In this document: in pieces, positions 30,490-39,126 of the stretch
Position numbering within the stretch: the first letter of the stretch is position 1
Layout of the letters: the number at the start of each line of letters is the position of its first letter
NCBI GenBank assembly: GCA_026392155.1
Contig: JAPLCP010000155.1
Coordinates: forward strand, 1 to 42,824
Length of the DNA stretch: 42,824 nt
Reading direction: 5' to 3'
Source: Armatimonadota bacterium
GTDB lineage: Bacteria; Armatimonadota; Armatimonadia; Armatimonadales; Armatimonadaceae
The notes under the pieces: generated by a model
Told to the model about the DNA's origin: nothing
The model's input: only the letters and a program-made list of their open reading frames with translations
The model's database searches: none
Program-made: the position numbers and the translations under genes

Positions 30490-33339
30490 ATGAATGCTCT
30501 AAGACTTGCTTCGTGTGCGCTTCTCAGCGCGATCTGTATTGGCATGAGCCTGGCGACTCCCCCCCCAGCCCCCGTCGAGCGGGTGAGAACGGGGGCAGTT
30601 GTCTTCAACCGAGACATTCGCCCGATCCTCTCTGACAACTGCTTTGCCTGCCACGGCCCGGATAAGAACAAGCGCCAAGCAAATCTGCGGCTCGACGGGC
30701 CGAATCGCGCCGTTGTGCCGGGCGATATTCTGGCAAGCTCGCTGGTGCGCGAGGTGCGTAGCGGGGCGATGCCGCCCGCAGATTTTCACAAGAAGCTCAC
30801 CGAGTCGCAGAAGCAGCTCCTGATGCGCTGGATTGGCGAGGGGGCCAAGTACCAGAAGCACTGGGCCTACGAAATGCCTGTCAAGCCCGCGATTCCGGCG
30901 GGCAAGAGTGCGATTGATTTTCTGGTGCAAAAGCGCCTCGCAGAAATCAAGCTCAAGCCGTCGCCCACTGCCGACCGACGCACTCTCATCCGCCGCCTGA
31001 GCTTCGATCTCTTGGGCCTGCCACCGTCGCCGCAGGAAGTGAGCGCGTTTGTCAATGATAAAGCCCCCGATGCCTACGCGAAACTGGTAGAGCGGCTGCT
31101 GGCCAATCCTCACTACGGCGAGCGCATGGCCCAGAGCTGGCTGGATGTGACACGCTTTGCCGATACGATTGGCTACCACAGCGACACGCCGCGCAATATC
31201 TGGCCGTATCGGGACTACGTGATCAGCGCCTTCAACACCAACAAGCGCTTCGATAGATTTACGCGAGAGCAGCTCGCCGGGGATTTGTTGCCCGATGCCA
31301 GTCAAGAGACGCGGGTCGGGTCGGCGTTCAATCGGCTCCTCTTGACCACGGAAGAGGGCGGGGCGCAGGCCAAGGACTACGAGGCGCGCTATCTCACCGA
31401 TCGGGTGCGTGCTGTCGGGACGGTCTGGCTGGGGCAGACCACGGGCTGTGCCAACTGCCATGATCATAAGTTCGACCCCATCACCCAGCGCGACTTCTTC
31501 CGTCTGGGGGCCTACTTTGCCGATATCGAGGAAGGGATTATCGCCGCCCGTGAGCCGGGGATGCTCGTCCCCACGCCCGAGCAAGCCCGCGAGCTGGCAA
31601 GCCGCGAGGCGCGTGTCTCGGAGCTTCAGAAGCGCTATGAGGCGATCTGGAAGCCACTCAAGCCCATCAAATCCGCGGCGCTCGGCGGCACCGTGCTGAC
31701 TGTCCAGCCCGACAATGCCGTTCTCGCCAGCGGCCCCAACCCGGATAAGAACACCTACACCCTGGAGCTGGCTGCCTCAGGGACTCTCACCGGGCTGCGG
31801 CTCGAAGTGCTCCCTGATCCGTCTCTGCCGGCGCGTGGCCCGGGCCGCGCAGGCAATGGCAACTTCGTGCTCAGTGAGCTGGCCCTAGAGCGCCTCAAGC
31901 CCGGTGCAGAGCCGCAGAAGCTGACTTTCTCCAAGGCGCAGGCCTCCATTGAGCAGGCGTCGTTTGCCGAGGCCCACCCCGACAAGCGCTGGAGCGCCGC
32001 CTCCGCCCTCACCCCCGATAGCTTTGGCTGGGCGATCCTGCCCGATGCGGGCAAGCCCCACGAGCTTGTCGCTACGCTCGTCGAGCCGCTCACCCTGGCC
32101 GATGGCGAGACGCTTCGCCTGACTCTGGTGCAGAACCACGGCACAGAGCACAACTTGGGCAAGTTCCGCCTCACCGCCTTGACCGGAACCGAAGTGCCTG
32201 AGACCCTCAAGAAAGAGCTCGCCGATGCCCGAAAAGCCAAGACGGACTACGAGGCCAGTATCGGGCGCTGCCTGGTGACGGTTCAAAATACCAAGCCACG
32301 CACGGTACGGATTCTCCCCCGTGGTGACTTCCTCAACGAGACCGGCGAGGCAGTCACCGCGGCAACACCAGGCTTTCTTCCGAAAAGCACGGGTGGGAGT
32401 CGGTTAGATCTCGCCAACTGGCTGGTCTCGCGGGAGAATCCTCTCACGGCGCGGACGGTGGTGAATCGCTTCTGGAAGCAGTTTTTTGGCAACGGTGTCA
32501 GCAAGGTGCTCGAAGACCTCGGGGCGCAGGGCGAGCCGCCCACAAACCCCGCGCTCCTGGACTGGCTGGCCTGTGAGTTTGTGGACAGTGGCTGGGATGT
32601 GAAGCATCTGGTGCGGCTAATGGTAAACAGTAATACCTACAAGCAAGCCTCAACAGCAAGTAAAGTACTCCTTGCTGCGGATCCCTACAACCGCGAGTAC
32701 GCCCGCCAGAGCCGGTTTCGCCTGGAGGCCGAGGAGGTGCGCGACAATGCCCTCGCCATCTCCGGGCTGCTCTCTCTCAAGCTCGGGGGGGCGTCGGTGA
32801 AGCCCTACCAACCCGAGCGCTACTGGGAGAACCTGAACTTCCCCGTGCGCGACTGGACCGCCGACAAGGGCGAGAGCCAGTACCGTCGTGGGCTCTACAC
32901 CTGGTGGCAGCGCAGCTTCTTGCACCCGTCGCTCCTGGCCTTCGATGCCCCCAGCCGTGAGGAGTGTACCGCCGAGCGCAACCGCTCCAATATCCCCCAG
33001 CAGGCCCTGGTGCTCCTCAATGACCCGACCTATGTGGAGGCCGCGCGCGCTTTTGGGGTGGGAATCCTGACCCAGACCAGCGGCACCCCGGAGCAAAAGC
33101 TCACCTGGGCGTTCCAGCAAGCGCTCCAGCGCAACCCGAGCGTGAGCGAACAGAAGACACTGCTTATGGTCTACAACCAGCAGCTTGCCGCTTACAAAGC
33201 CGACACGACTGCCTCGGACGCGCTCCTCAAGACCGGCTATGCCCCCCTCCCCACATCGCTCGACAAGCCCGAGCTCGCGGCCTGGACCCATGTCGCCCGC
33301 GTGCTCCTCAACCTCCACGAGACGATAACACGACCATGA
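30490..33339 (+). CDS. DUF1549/DUF1553 protein with PSCyt1 cytochrome-like domain
   Basis: The 949-aa protein has a signal peptide (residues 1-22). A planctomycete-type cytochrome C domain follows with CFACH at 51-55 in FNRDIRPILSDNCFACHGPDK. DUF1549 comes next (about 125-330; DLLGLPPS, HYGERMAQSWLDVTRFADT), including a second CANCHDHK heme-like motif near 320. A carbohydrate-binding-like middle and DUF1553 (about 635-900; NRFWKQFFGNGVSKVLEDLG, NRSNIPQQALVLLNDP) complete it. These proteins are abundant in planctomycetes and relatives and are thought to help degrade complex polymers, without proof. It overlaps the following DUF1501 gene by 4 nt (ATGA). Confidence 0.92.
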   Translation: MNALRLASCALLSAICIGMSLATPPPAPVERVRTGAVVFNRDIRPILSDNCFACHGPDKNKRQANLRLDGPNRAVVPGDILASSLVREVRSGAMPPADFHKKLTESQKQLLMRWIGEGAKYQKHWAYEMPVKPAIPAGKSAIDFLVQKRLAEIKLKPSPTADRRTLIRRLSFDLLGLPPSPQEVSAFVNDKAPDAYAKLVERLLANPHYGERMAQSWLDVTRFADTIGYHSDTPRNIWPYRDYVISAFNTNKRFDRFTREQLAGDLLPDASQETRVGSAFNRLLLTTEEGGAQAKDYEARYLTDRVRAVGTVWLGQTTGCANCHDHKFDPITQRDFFRLGAYFADIEEGIIAAREPGMLVPTPEQARELASREARVSELQKRYEAIWKPLKPIKSAALGGTVLTVQPDNAVLASGPNPDKNTYTLELAASGTLTGLRLEVLPDPSLPARGPGRAGNGNFVLSELALERLKPGAEPQKLTFSKAQASIEQASFAEAHPDKRWSAASALTPDSFGWAILPDAGKPHELVATLVEPLTLADGETLRLTLVQNHGTEHNLGKFRLTALTGTEVPETLKKELADARKAKTDYEASIGRCLVTVQNTKPRTVRILPRGDFLNETGEAVTAATPGFLPKSTGGSRLDLANWLVSRENPLTARTVVNRFWKQFFGNGVSKVLEDLGAQGEPPTNPALLDWLACEFVDSGWDVKHLVRLMVNSNTYKQASTASKVLLAADPYNREYARQSRFRLEAEEVRDNALAISGLLSLKLGGASVKPYQPERYWENLNFPVRDWTADKGESQYRRGLYTWWQRSFLHPSLLAFDAPSREECTAERNRSNIPQQALVLLNDPTYVEAARAFGVGILTQTSGTPEQKLTWAFQQALQRNPSVSEQKTLLMVYNQQLAAYKADTTASDALLKTGYAPLPTSLDKPELAAWTHVARVLLNLHETITRP
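30556..30600. repeat. Degenerate REP-like palindrome near the start of the DUF1549/DUF1553 gene
   Basis: A C-tract, AGCCCCCGTCGAGCGGG and a later G-tract recall the type-A element. It encodes PPPAPVERVRTG right after the signal peptide. It is more decayed than the other copies. Confidence 0.4.
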
Positions 33340-34811
33340 AAATCACAAGGGAAGACGAACTCAAGCAATTCCGCGCGCAGCAACTGACCCGCCGGGCGCT
33401 GCTAGGCAAGGCCACCCAGGGCCTCGGGGCACTAGCCTTCGCCTCGCTAGAGGCGAAAGCTTCCCCCCTAACCCCCGCCCGGCGGGGGGAATCTAAGGAA
33501 TCCCCTTCCTATTTGTCCCCCCGTTGGACGGGGGTTAGGGGGGTGGCTCCCAAGGCCAAGCGCGTGATCTGGCTGAGCATGGCGGGTGGGCCATCGCACT
33601 TAGAGACCTTCGACCCCAAGCCCAAGCTCGCGCAGATGAACGGCCAGCCCATGCCCGAGAGCATGACCAAGGGCCAGCAGATCGCGCAGCTCCAGGGTCA
33701 GAAACTCACCTGCTTTGGGCCGCAGCTCCCGTTTGAAAGATTTGGAAAGAGCCAGATCGAGATCTGCGGGCTCTTTCCCCAGCTCGGCTCGGTGATTGAT
33801 GAGGTCTGCTTTATCCGCTCCATGACCACGGATGCCATCAACCACGACCCGGCGCACATGTTCATGAACACGGGTAGCCAGATCGCGGGCAGGCCGAGTA
33901 TGGGCTCGTGGATTACCTACGGGCTGGGGAGCCTTGCCAAGGACCTGCCGGGGTTTGTGGTGCTGACCTCGCTGGGCCAAGGCGGACAGAACCAGCCCAT
34001 CGCGGCGCGCCAGTGGAGCAGTGGCTTTCTGCCGAGCAAGTACCAGGGCGTCCAGCTGCGTAGCAAGGGCGACCCGGTGCTCTATCTGACCAACCCGAGC
34101 GGCGTGACGCGTGGCCGGCAAGGGACAGATATCGCGGCGATCAATGCGCTCAATAAAGCGTACAACTCCCTCGTAGACGACCCGGAGATCGCCACAAGAA
34201 TCGCGCAGTATGAGCTGGCCTTTCAGATGCAGGCGTCGGTGCCGGACTTAATGGACATCTCGCAGGAGACAAAAGAGACCCTGGAGCTCTACGGCTGTCA
34301 GCCAGGCGATGGCTCGTTTGCCAGCAACTGTTTGTTGGCGCGGCGGCTTGCGGAGAAGGGCGTGCGCTTTATCCAGCTCTACCATAAGGACTGGGACCAC
34401 CACGGCGATATTAAAAACGGCGTGACGCTAAAAGCCAAGGAGATCGATCGGGCGTGCATGGCGCTCATCACGGATTTAAAGCGGCGCGGGATGCTCGACG
34501 ACACGCTGATTGTGTGGGCGGGGGAGTTTGGGCGCACCCCGATGTCGCAGGGCAATGGACGTGATCACCACAACAAGGCCATGACGGTCTGGCTGGCGGG
34601 GGCGGGGGTTCACGGGGGGATGGTATACGGGGCCTCCGATGAGCTGGGCTACGCCGCAGTCGAGAATATCACGACGGTGCACGACCTCCACGCAACTATG
34701 CTCCACCAGCTCGGTATCCAGCACGAGGCGTTTACCTACAAGTTCCAGGGGCTCGATGCCAAGCTCACGGGGGTTGAGGGCGCAAGCGTGATCAAGAGCA
34801 TCTTGAGCTAA
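33336..34811 (+). CDS. DUF1501 family exported protein
   Basis: The 491-aa protein has a Tat-like signal (LTRRALLGKATQGLGALAFASLEAKA). DUF1501 motifs follow: VIWLSMAGGPSHLETFDPKP and, near the end, VWAGEFGRTPMSQG with GRDHHNK. It is the standard partner of the DUF1553 protein and overlaps that gene by 4 nt. Residues about 43-70 (SPLTPARRGE...WTGVRG) are encoded by two inverted type-A repeat copies placed between the signal peptide and the mature domain, and have no counterpart in the paralogue at 10-1434. The frame stays open, so the protein is probably functional. Confidence 0.9.
   Translation: MKITREDELKQFRAQQLTRRALLGKATQGLGALAFASLEAKASPLTPARRGESKESPSYLSPRWTGVRGVAPKAKRVIWLSMAGGPSHLETFDPKPKLAQMNGQPMPESMTKGQQIAQLQGQKLTCFGPQLPFERFGKSQIEICGLFPQLGSVIDEVCFIRSMTTDAINHDPAHMFMNTGSQIAGRPSMGSWITYGLGSLAKDLPGFVVLTSLGQGGQNQPIAARQWSSGFLPSKYQGVQLRSKGDPVLYLTNPSGVTRGRQGTDIAAINALNKAYNSLVDDPEIATRIAQYELAFQMQASVPDLMDISQETKETLELYGCQPGDGSFASNCLLARRLAEKGVRFIQLYHKDWDHHGDIKNGVTLKAKEIDRACMALITDLKRRGMLDDTLIVWAGEFGRTPMSQGNGRDHHNKAMTVWLAGAGVHGGMVYGASDELGYAAVENITTVHDLHATMLHQLGIQHEAFTYKFQGLDAKLTGVEGASVIKSILS
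33461..33545. repeat. Type-A palindromic repeat pair inside the DUF1501 gene
   Basis: Copy 1 (33461-33491) and inverted copy 2 (33514-33545) each contain CCCCCCTAACCCCCG, identical to copy 1 at 9562-9592. The two copies face each other across 22 nt, as in BIME elements. The pair is in frame and adds about 28 residues. Confidence 0.85.
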
Positions 34812-34844
34812 AGCCTCCCTCACTTGTGGGGGCAGGGGGCTTTA
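34809..34844. terminator. Bidirectional terminator containing both stop codons
   Basis: TAAAGCC-T-CCCT (34809-34820) pairs with AGGGGGCTTTA (34834-34844) with one bulged base and a 13-nt loop. The TAA of the plus gene and the TAA of the minus gene are the two ends of the stem. Confidence 0.7.
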
Positions 34845-35390
34845 TCCCCAGCTCTGGCGCATCTCGTCGGTGGTGTCGGGGTCGTTGCCGAGGGCGCTGG
34901 CGAACGACTCTTGAGTGGCCTGTGGGGCAGAGTCGCTGCGGTAGCTGGCTCCGGCGGCGAGCTGCGGGGGCTGGCGCAGGTAGCGAGCAAGCTCGTCCAC
35001 ACTTCTGTCGAGTTTCTCGGCGAGCTGGGAGAGTAGCGCCTGCGGGATGGTCTCAAACGCGACCAACCGTCGGTGCAGCTTCCAGAACAGCCCGAGGGGC
35101 AACTTCAGCGCAGCGGCGAGGCTCTCGGCCGTGTGGCCTTTGGCCTCCGCGACGGACTTTAGGCTTGCGAAGGTGGCGGCGCTGTAGGCCACGCGCTTCT
35201 CGCGGAGCACAGACAGGCCAATGGACTGAGCATGGGCTCCATTTGCGCTGGCAGCGGGGAAAGCACGGTCAGCAGCCAGGTAGGCGAACTCGCGAGCTTG
35301 CGCGGGGTAGCGTGCTGCCCAGTCCGCCACTTGTGCTGTGGTGTCATTGGCAAACTCTATTAAAATCGTATCGGCTAGCTCTTCGTTCAT
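34842..35390 (-). CDS. HTH-like partner protein of a sigma factor
   Basis: The ATG at 35390 overlaps the sigma-factor TGA by 4 nt (ATGA) and gives 182 aa, without signal or transmembrane segments. The N-terminal helices (FANDTTAQVADWAARYPAQAREFAYLAAD) are followed by a segment resembling a lambda-repressor-like HTH: ESLAAALKLPLGLFWKLHRR, then LLSQLAEKLDRSVDELARYL. The C terminus is disordered and Ser/Ala-rich. I read it as a cytoplasmic regulator of the sigma factor or a co-acting DNA-binding protein. No classical zinc anti-sigma motif is present. Confidence 0.7.
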   Translation of the reverse strand: MNEELADTILIEFANDTTAQVADWAARYPAQAREFAYLAADRAFPAASANGAHAQSIGLSVLREKRVAYSAATFASLKSVAEAKGHTAESLAAALKLPLGLFWKLHRRLVAFETIPQALLSQLAEKLDRSVDELARYLRQPPQLAAGASYRSDSAPQATQESFASALGNDPDTTDEMRQSWG

Positions 35391-36169
35391 TTTTCGTTCC
35401 ACTCCCGCAGTTTCTGCTCCGCACGGCGCAGGTAGTTACGTACCGTCCGCCCTGTCACTCCCATGATCTTCGCCACGGTCTGGCGCTTGGGATCGTCGCT
35501 CTCTTCCGGCAGTCCCTCGATGTACTTTAGGTACACCGCCAGGCGCTCGTGCTCGGCGAGAGCGGTGAGTGCCTCGCCATACTCCGCTAAGGCTTCCGGC
35601 CCCGGCCCACTATCGCGGATCCGGAGCATGGAGGACTCGCCGCTCTCGCTCGCCTCCTGCTCACTGCTCTCACGGAGCTGGACATCCAGGCTTGCTTGCC
35701 GCTTCTCCACCAAGTTCCAGAGCCGTCTGTCCAGACACACCCAGAATCGCACTTCCCAAAACTCTCCGGTCGCCTCTCGTGAGAAGAGCGCATCGAAGAG
35801 AAGCGCGAACAGATCGCGCGTCACGTCGTCCGCATCTTCCTGAGGGAGCCGCCACTTGGCAAGCTGTCGGGCGATATGCCCACTCACGCGCTCGGTCAAA
35901 AGCTCCGCGATCCCCCACGCCATCTCGTCATCACCGCGCACCGCGCACTCCCGAAGCGCATAGACCAGAGTCTCTTCCCGAAGCCTCGCGGGGCTACCGG
36001 CAGGCTCTCGGGCGAGGAGCGTCTCTCTGCGCGCCCGGGAACGCATTTTACAGAGACGCTGGATCTCTTCCTCTGCCTGTCGCTCTCGTTTATAGGGACT
36101 ATTGTCCTCTCTACGGGTTCGGGTCAAGGGGCGGTAGGCCCAGTTTTCTGCGTTTGATGCGTCTATCAT
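35387..36169 (-). CDS. Divergent sigma-70 family (ECF-like) factor
   Basis: The ATG at 36169 gives 260 aa; a GTG at 36193 would give 268. The C terminus carries region 4, with a clear HTH (RQTVAKIMGVTGRTVRNYLRRAEQKLREW, about 229-257). Region-2-like helices near 100-160 are diverged (AWGIAELLTERVSGHIARQLAKW, then DLFALLFDALF). The long basic N-terminal extension (RTRREDNSPYKRERQAEEE) is unusual for ECF factors. The promoter may be the TAAAAT at about 36208-36213. It is translationally coupled to the HTH-like partner, suggesting a regulatory pair. Confidence 0.75.
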   Translation of the reverse strand: MIDASNAENWAYRPLTRTRREDNSPYKRERQAEEEIQRLCKMRSRARRETLLAREPAGSPARLREETLVYALRECAVRGDDEMAWGIAELLTERVSGHIARQLAKWRLPQEDADDVTRDLFALLFDALFSREATGEFWEVRFWVCLDRRLWNLVEKRQASLDVQLRESSEQEASESGESSMLRIRDSGPGPEALAEYGEALTALAEHERLAVYLKYIEGLPEESDDPKRQTVAKIMGVTGRTVRNYLRRAEQKLREWNEK

Positions 36170-36357
36170 GGAGGGTACTGTCTGGGAGGGCACAAACCCG
36201 GAAAAAGTAATTTTACGAGTTTTGTGCCTGATAAAATGGAAAGTGTCGCTTTATTATAACCTGAGGAACCCTGAGAGCTGATAAACAGTTTGAAGGATTA
36301 TCTCGCGAAGTGTATCAGATTGACTAGGAAAGTATTCCTTGAGGTAGGCATTTGGCG

Positions 36358-37722
36358 ATGAAGGAACGGACGTTGAGTATGACAAGAAAAGAGCTACTCT
36401 CTCTGCTGGGAGTGAGCGCAATGACAGTGGCACTAACAGGGTGTAGCGGCGGTGGAGGTAATGGTGGCGGCATAACTCCTCCCTCTTCGCGTCTCCAAAA
36501 GACGGGCACTCCCAGTCCTCAGGGCAGTAGCTGGAGCATTGTTGGCGAGGGGGCTGATGTTCAGCCGAAGAAGAAATGGACCGTGCTGGTCTTTATCAAT
36601 GGTGCCAACGATCTAGAGACCTATGGCGTTCTCAACATGAACCAGATGGAGAAGATCGGCTCGACGGCGGATGTCAATATGGTGACCCAGTTCAAGCGAA
36701 TTGGGGGGCGCTTTGACAACTCAAACGGCGACTGGAGCGACACGCGCCGCTATTATGTTGACCGTGATGGTAACGACTCCACGATCACCTCCACCCTAAT
36801 CTCCCAGAGCGATAGCATTGATATGGGAAGTCCCAGTGAGCTTCAGGACTTTATCAACTGGGGCGTGCGGACATTTCCCGCCGAGCGCTATAACCTCGTG
36901 ATCTGGAACCATGGGGCAGGCTGGCGCTCGGTGAAGACGCGCTCACAGCGGCCTCCCGCGACACGTGGGGTTTCCTACGACGATACCACCAACAATCATA
37001 TTGACACGATCGCGGTTCCCGGAGCCATTGTGCACCCCGAGGGCAAGAAATGGGATCTGCTCAGTGTGGACTGCTCGCTGATGCAGATGATTGAGGTACT
37101 CTATGAGTGGCGCGATACCGCCAACTATATCGTCGGCTCCGAGGAGTCCCCACCCGGTGAGGGCTATGCCTACGACCTGACGATGGGGAAGCTGGCAGGC
37201 AACCCCGATATGGATGGCAGAGCATTGGCAATCCACTATGCCGAAGATACCTCGACCCGCTTTGCCAATCTCTATGGCATCACGCAGTCCGTGGTGGAGA
37301 CAGCACGTGTGCCAGGTATCGTGAGTGCGCTCAACGATCTTGGGGCAACTCTTATGGATCTCAAGGCCAGCTTTGGTCCCGATATCAGCCTCGCCCGAGA
37401 AGATGCGCAGTCTTATGAGTACGCCGAAAACAAAGACCTGCTACACTTTTTAGATCGTCTTGAGGTGCGGGTCAACGATGCGACTCTGAAGCAAAAGACA
37501 GCGGCGGTGCGCAACGCTGCTAAAGCGGCGATTGTTCGCAATGTCACGACCAAGCAGTACTCGCCCAACTCCCAGGGAATCGCGGCATTTCTTCCGACCC
37601 CGAGCCGCTACCGCTCGATAGATATTCAGCAAGCCAATGGTTTTGGGCAGCGCTACACGCTGCTCAAGCTTTCCCAAGATGCCCCACGCTGGCAGGAGTT
37701 CTTGGCGAACGGCCCCGTGTGA
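36358..37722 (+). CDS. Clostripain-family (C11) cysteine peptidase, lipoprotein
   Basis: The ATG at 36358 gives 454 aa; a TTG at 36352 with GAGG 7 nt upstream is also possible. A lipoprotein signal ends in LTGC with the lipid-anchor Cys at 29, followed by a Gly-rich spacer. The C11 fold starts at KWTVLVFINGANDLE. The catalytic dyad is probably His185 (IWNHGAGWR) and Cys239 (LLSVDCSLMQ). ESPPGEGYAY follows as in the family. C11 peptidases cut after basic residues and can self-activate. It ends 18 nt before the hairpin that terminates it. Confidence 0.88.
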   Translation: MKERTLSMTRKELLSLLGVSAMTVALTGCSGGGGNGGGITPPSSRLQKTGTPSPQGSSWSIVGEGADVQPKKKWTVLVFINGANDLETYGVLNMNQMEKIGSTADVNMVTQFKRIGGRFDNSNGDWSDTRRYYVDRDGNDSTITSTLISQSDSIDMGSPSELQDFINWGVRTFPAERYNLVIWNHGAGWRSVKTRSQRPPATRGVSYDDTTNNHIDTIAVPGAIVHPEGKKWDLLSVDCSLMQMIEVLYEWRDTANYIVGSEESPPGEGYAYDLTMGKLAGNPDMDGRALAIHYAEDTSTRFANLYGITQSVVETARVPGIVSALNDLGATLMDLKASFGPDISLAREDAQSYEYAENKDLLHFLDRLEVRVNDATLKQKTAAVRNAAKAAIVRNVTTKQYSPNSQGIAAFLPTPSRYRSIDIQQANGFGQRYTLLKLSQDAPRWQEFLANGPV

Positions 37723-37739
37723 GTCCATGCTGGTGAAGG

Positions 37740-37784
37740 AAATCCTCCTGTGCGCACCGAATGGTGGTGTAGGAGGATTTTTTT
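37740..37784 (+). terminator. Terminator whose stem holds the next gene's SD
   Basis: AAATCCTCCT (37740-37749) pairs perfectly with AGGAGGATTT (37771-37780), and a run of seven T (37778-37784) follows. AGGAGG in the right arm is also the SD of the oxidoreductase gene, whose ATG at 37785 comes straight after the T-run. The loop holds a smaller CACC/GGTG stem. Confidence 0.75.
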
Positions 37785-39035
37785 ATGCCATTTCGTCTGG
37801 CACTGGTGGGTTGTGGTGGGCAAGCGGGGGGTGATGTCCCCAATATCGCCTCGCACAAAGAAGTCAAGATTGTCGCGGTCTGTGACCCCGATAAAGGGGC
37901 ACAAGCACGCTTTGGGGAGCGCTATAGTGTCCCCGAGTCGGCGCGGTTTGCGGACTACGAGAAGCTGCTCAATACCGTGGAGTGCGACGCGGTCTTCTGC
38001 GCCACGCCCGATCACATGCACGCTCCTGTGGGCCTCAAGGCGCTCTCGCTAGGCCGCCATGCCTATGTGCAGAAACCTCTGACGCGCGGCGTCGGTGAGG
38101 CGCGTGCGATGCGCTTGGCGGCGGAGAAGCACCCAAAGTCTGCTACCCAAATGGGCATCCAGATCCACGGTGAGGGCAGCTACCGCACGGCGATTGCCTG
38201 GCTTAATGCAGGCGTGCTGGGCAAGATCCAAGAGATTCACTCGTTCTGCGGCAAGGGCTGGGGCGGCGCGCGCCCGCCGCGCATGGCGGAGATGCCCCCC
38301 GCAAACATGGACTGGAACCTCTACTGTGGGGTCAGCCGCAAGGTTCCCTTTCTCCCCGACGAGTTTCATCCGGGCAACTGGCGGCGCTGGCAGAACTTTG
38401 GCACGGGGACACTAGGCGATATGGCCTGCCATATTCTTGACCCGGTGCTCTCTGGCACGCGTCTGAGCACGCCGCTCTCGGTGGTGAGCCACTTGGAGGC
38501 CCCACCCAATGTGCTGAACTTCCCCTACAACGCCCATATCACCTGGCAGCTCGCCGGAACCCGTAGCACGGCCAAGACCGTCGCGCTACACTGGTATCAC
38601 GGCGACACGCGCCCCGCCAAAACACTCCTGCCTGAGATGTTTGAGGAGCTCAACACGGGCTCGGTGGTGGTCGGGGAGTATGGCAAGATGGTCGTCCCGC
38701 ACTGGGCGACTCCCTCGGTCTGGGACAACAGTGGCAAGCGTGTCGAGAAGCTTCCCGCTAAAGTGGAGTCCGTCAGCCACTACCACGAGTGGGTGGATGT
38801 CGCGCTAGGCCGCAGCCCCGGCCACGGCCCCACGCCGGGCAAGTGTAGCACCCACTTTGGCTACTCCGGCCCGCTCACCGAGATCGTCCTGATGGGCAAT
38901 ATCGCCTCGTGGCAGCCTGGCAAGACGCTGAACTTCAACCCCGATGCCTGCCAGTTCTACGGCGACGGCGCAGGGGATGCCAACTTCCGCCTCCTGCCGC
39001 TCTACAGCCGCGACTGGAACCCCCTCGCCATGTAG
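37785..39035 (+). CDS. Gfo/Idh/MocA family oxidoreductase
   Basis: The 416-aa protein has an N-terminal Rossmann fold with VGCGGQAGG (8-16) and AVCDPD. The substrate-site Lys97 lies in YVQKPLT, the family's EKP-like motif. The C-terminal alpha/beta domain shows GWGGARPPRM, MDWNLYCGV and GTLGDMACHILDP, features of the large planctomycete-type subgroup. No Tat signal is present, so it is cytoplasmic. It probably oxidises or epimerises a sugar or inositol derivative with NAD(P). Translation may be limited by the hairpin that covers its SD. Confidence 0.92.
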   Translation: MPFRLALVGCGGQAGGDVPNIASHKEVKIVAVCDPDKGAQARFGERYSVPESARFADYEKLLNTVECDAVFCATPDHMHAPVGLKALSLGRHAYVQKPLTRGVGEARAMRLAAEKHPKSATQMGIQIHGEGSYRTAIAWLNAGVLGKIQEIHSFCGKGWGGARPPRMAEMPPANMDWNLYCGVSRKVPFLPDEFHPGNWRRWQNFGTGTLGDMACHILDPVLSGTRLSTPLSVVSHLEAPPNVLNFPYNAHITWQLAGTRSTAKTVALHWYHGDTRPAKTLLPEMFEELNTGSVVVGEYGKMVVPHWATPSVWDNSGKRVEKLPAKVESVSHYHEWVDVALGRSPGHGPTPGKCSTHFGYSGPLTEIVLMGNIASWQPGKTLNFNPDACQFYGDGAGDANFRLLPLYSRDWNPLAM

Positions 39036-39044
39036 CGTTTTTCC

Positions 39045-39076
39045 ACCTCCCCCTTCCTGCTTTGCGAAGGGGGGAC
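39045..39076. repeat. REP-like palindrome after the Gfo/Idh gene
   Basis: CTCCCCCTTC, a CTTTGCGAAG-like turn and a GGGGGGAC return arm form a hairpin similar to 12883-12925. It lies in the 91-nt gap to the BlaR1 remnant and may terminate the oxidoreductase gene. Confidence 0.5.
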
Positions 39077-39126
39077 TTTACGGACGGAGATGTAAAGCCC
39101 TCATTTGAGTTGGAGACAGCTCCATA

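Noticed and set aside
30499-31584. 361-codon minus-strand frame opposite the DUF1549 region
   Set aside because: Antisense to the CxxCH and DUF1549 motifs; a codon shadow.
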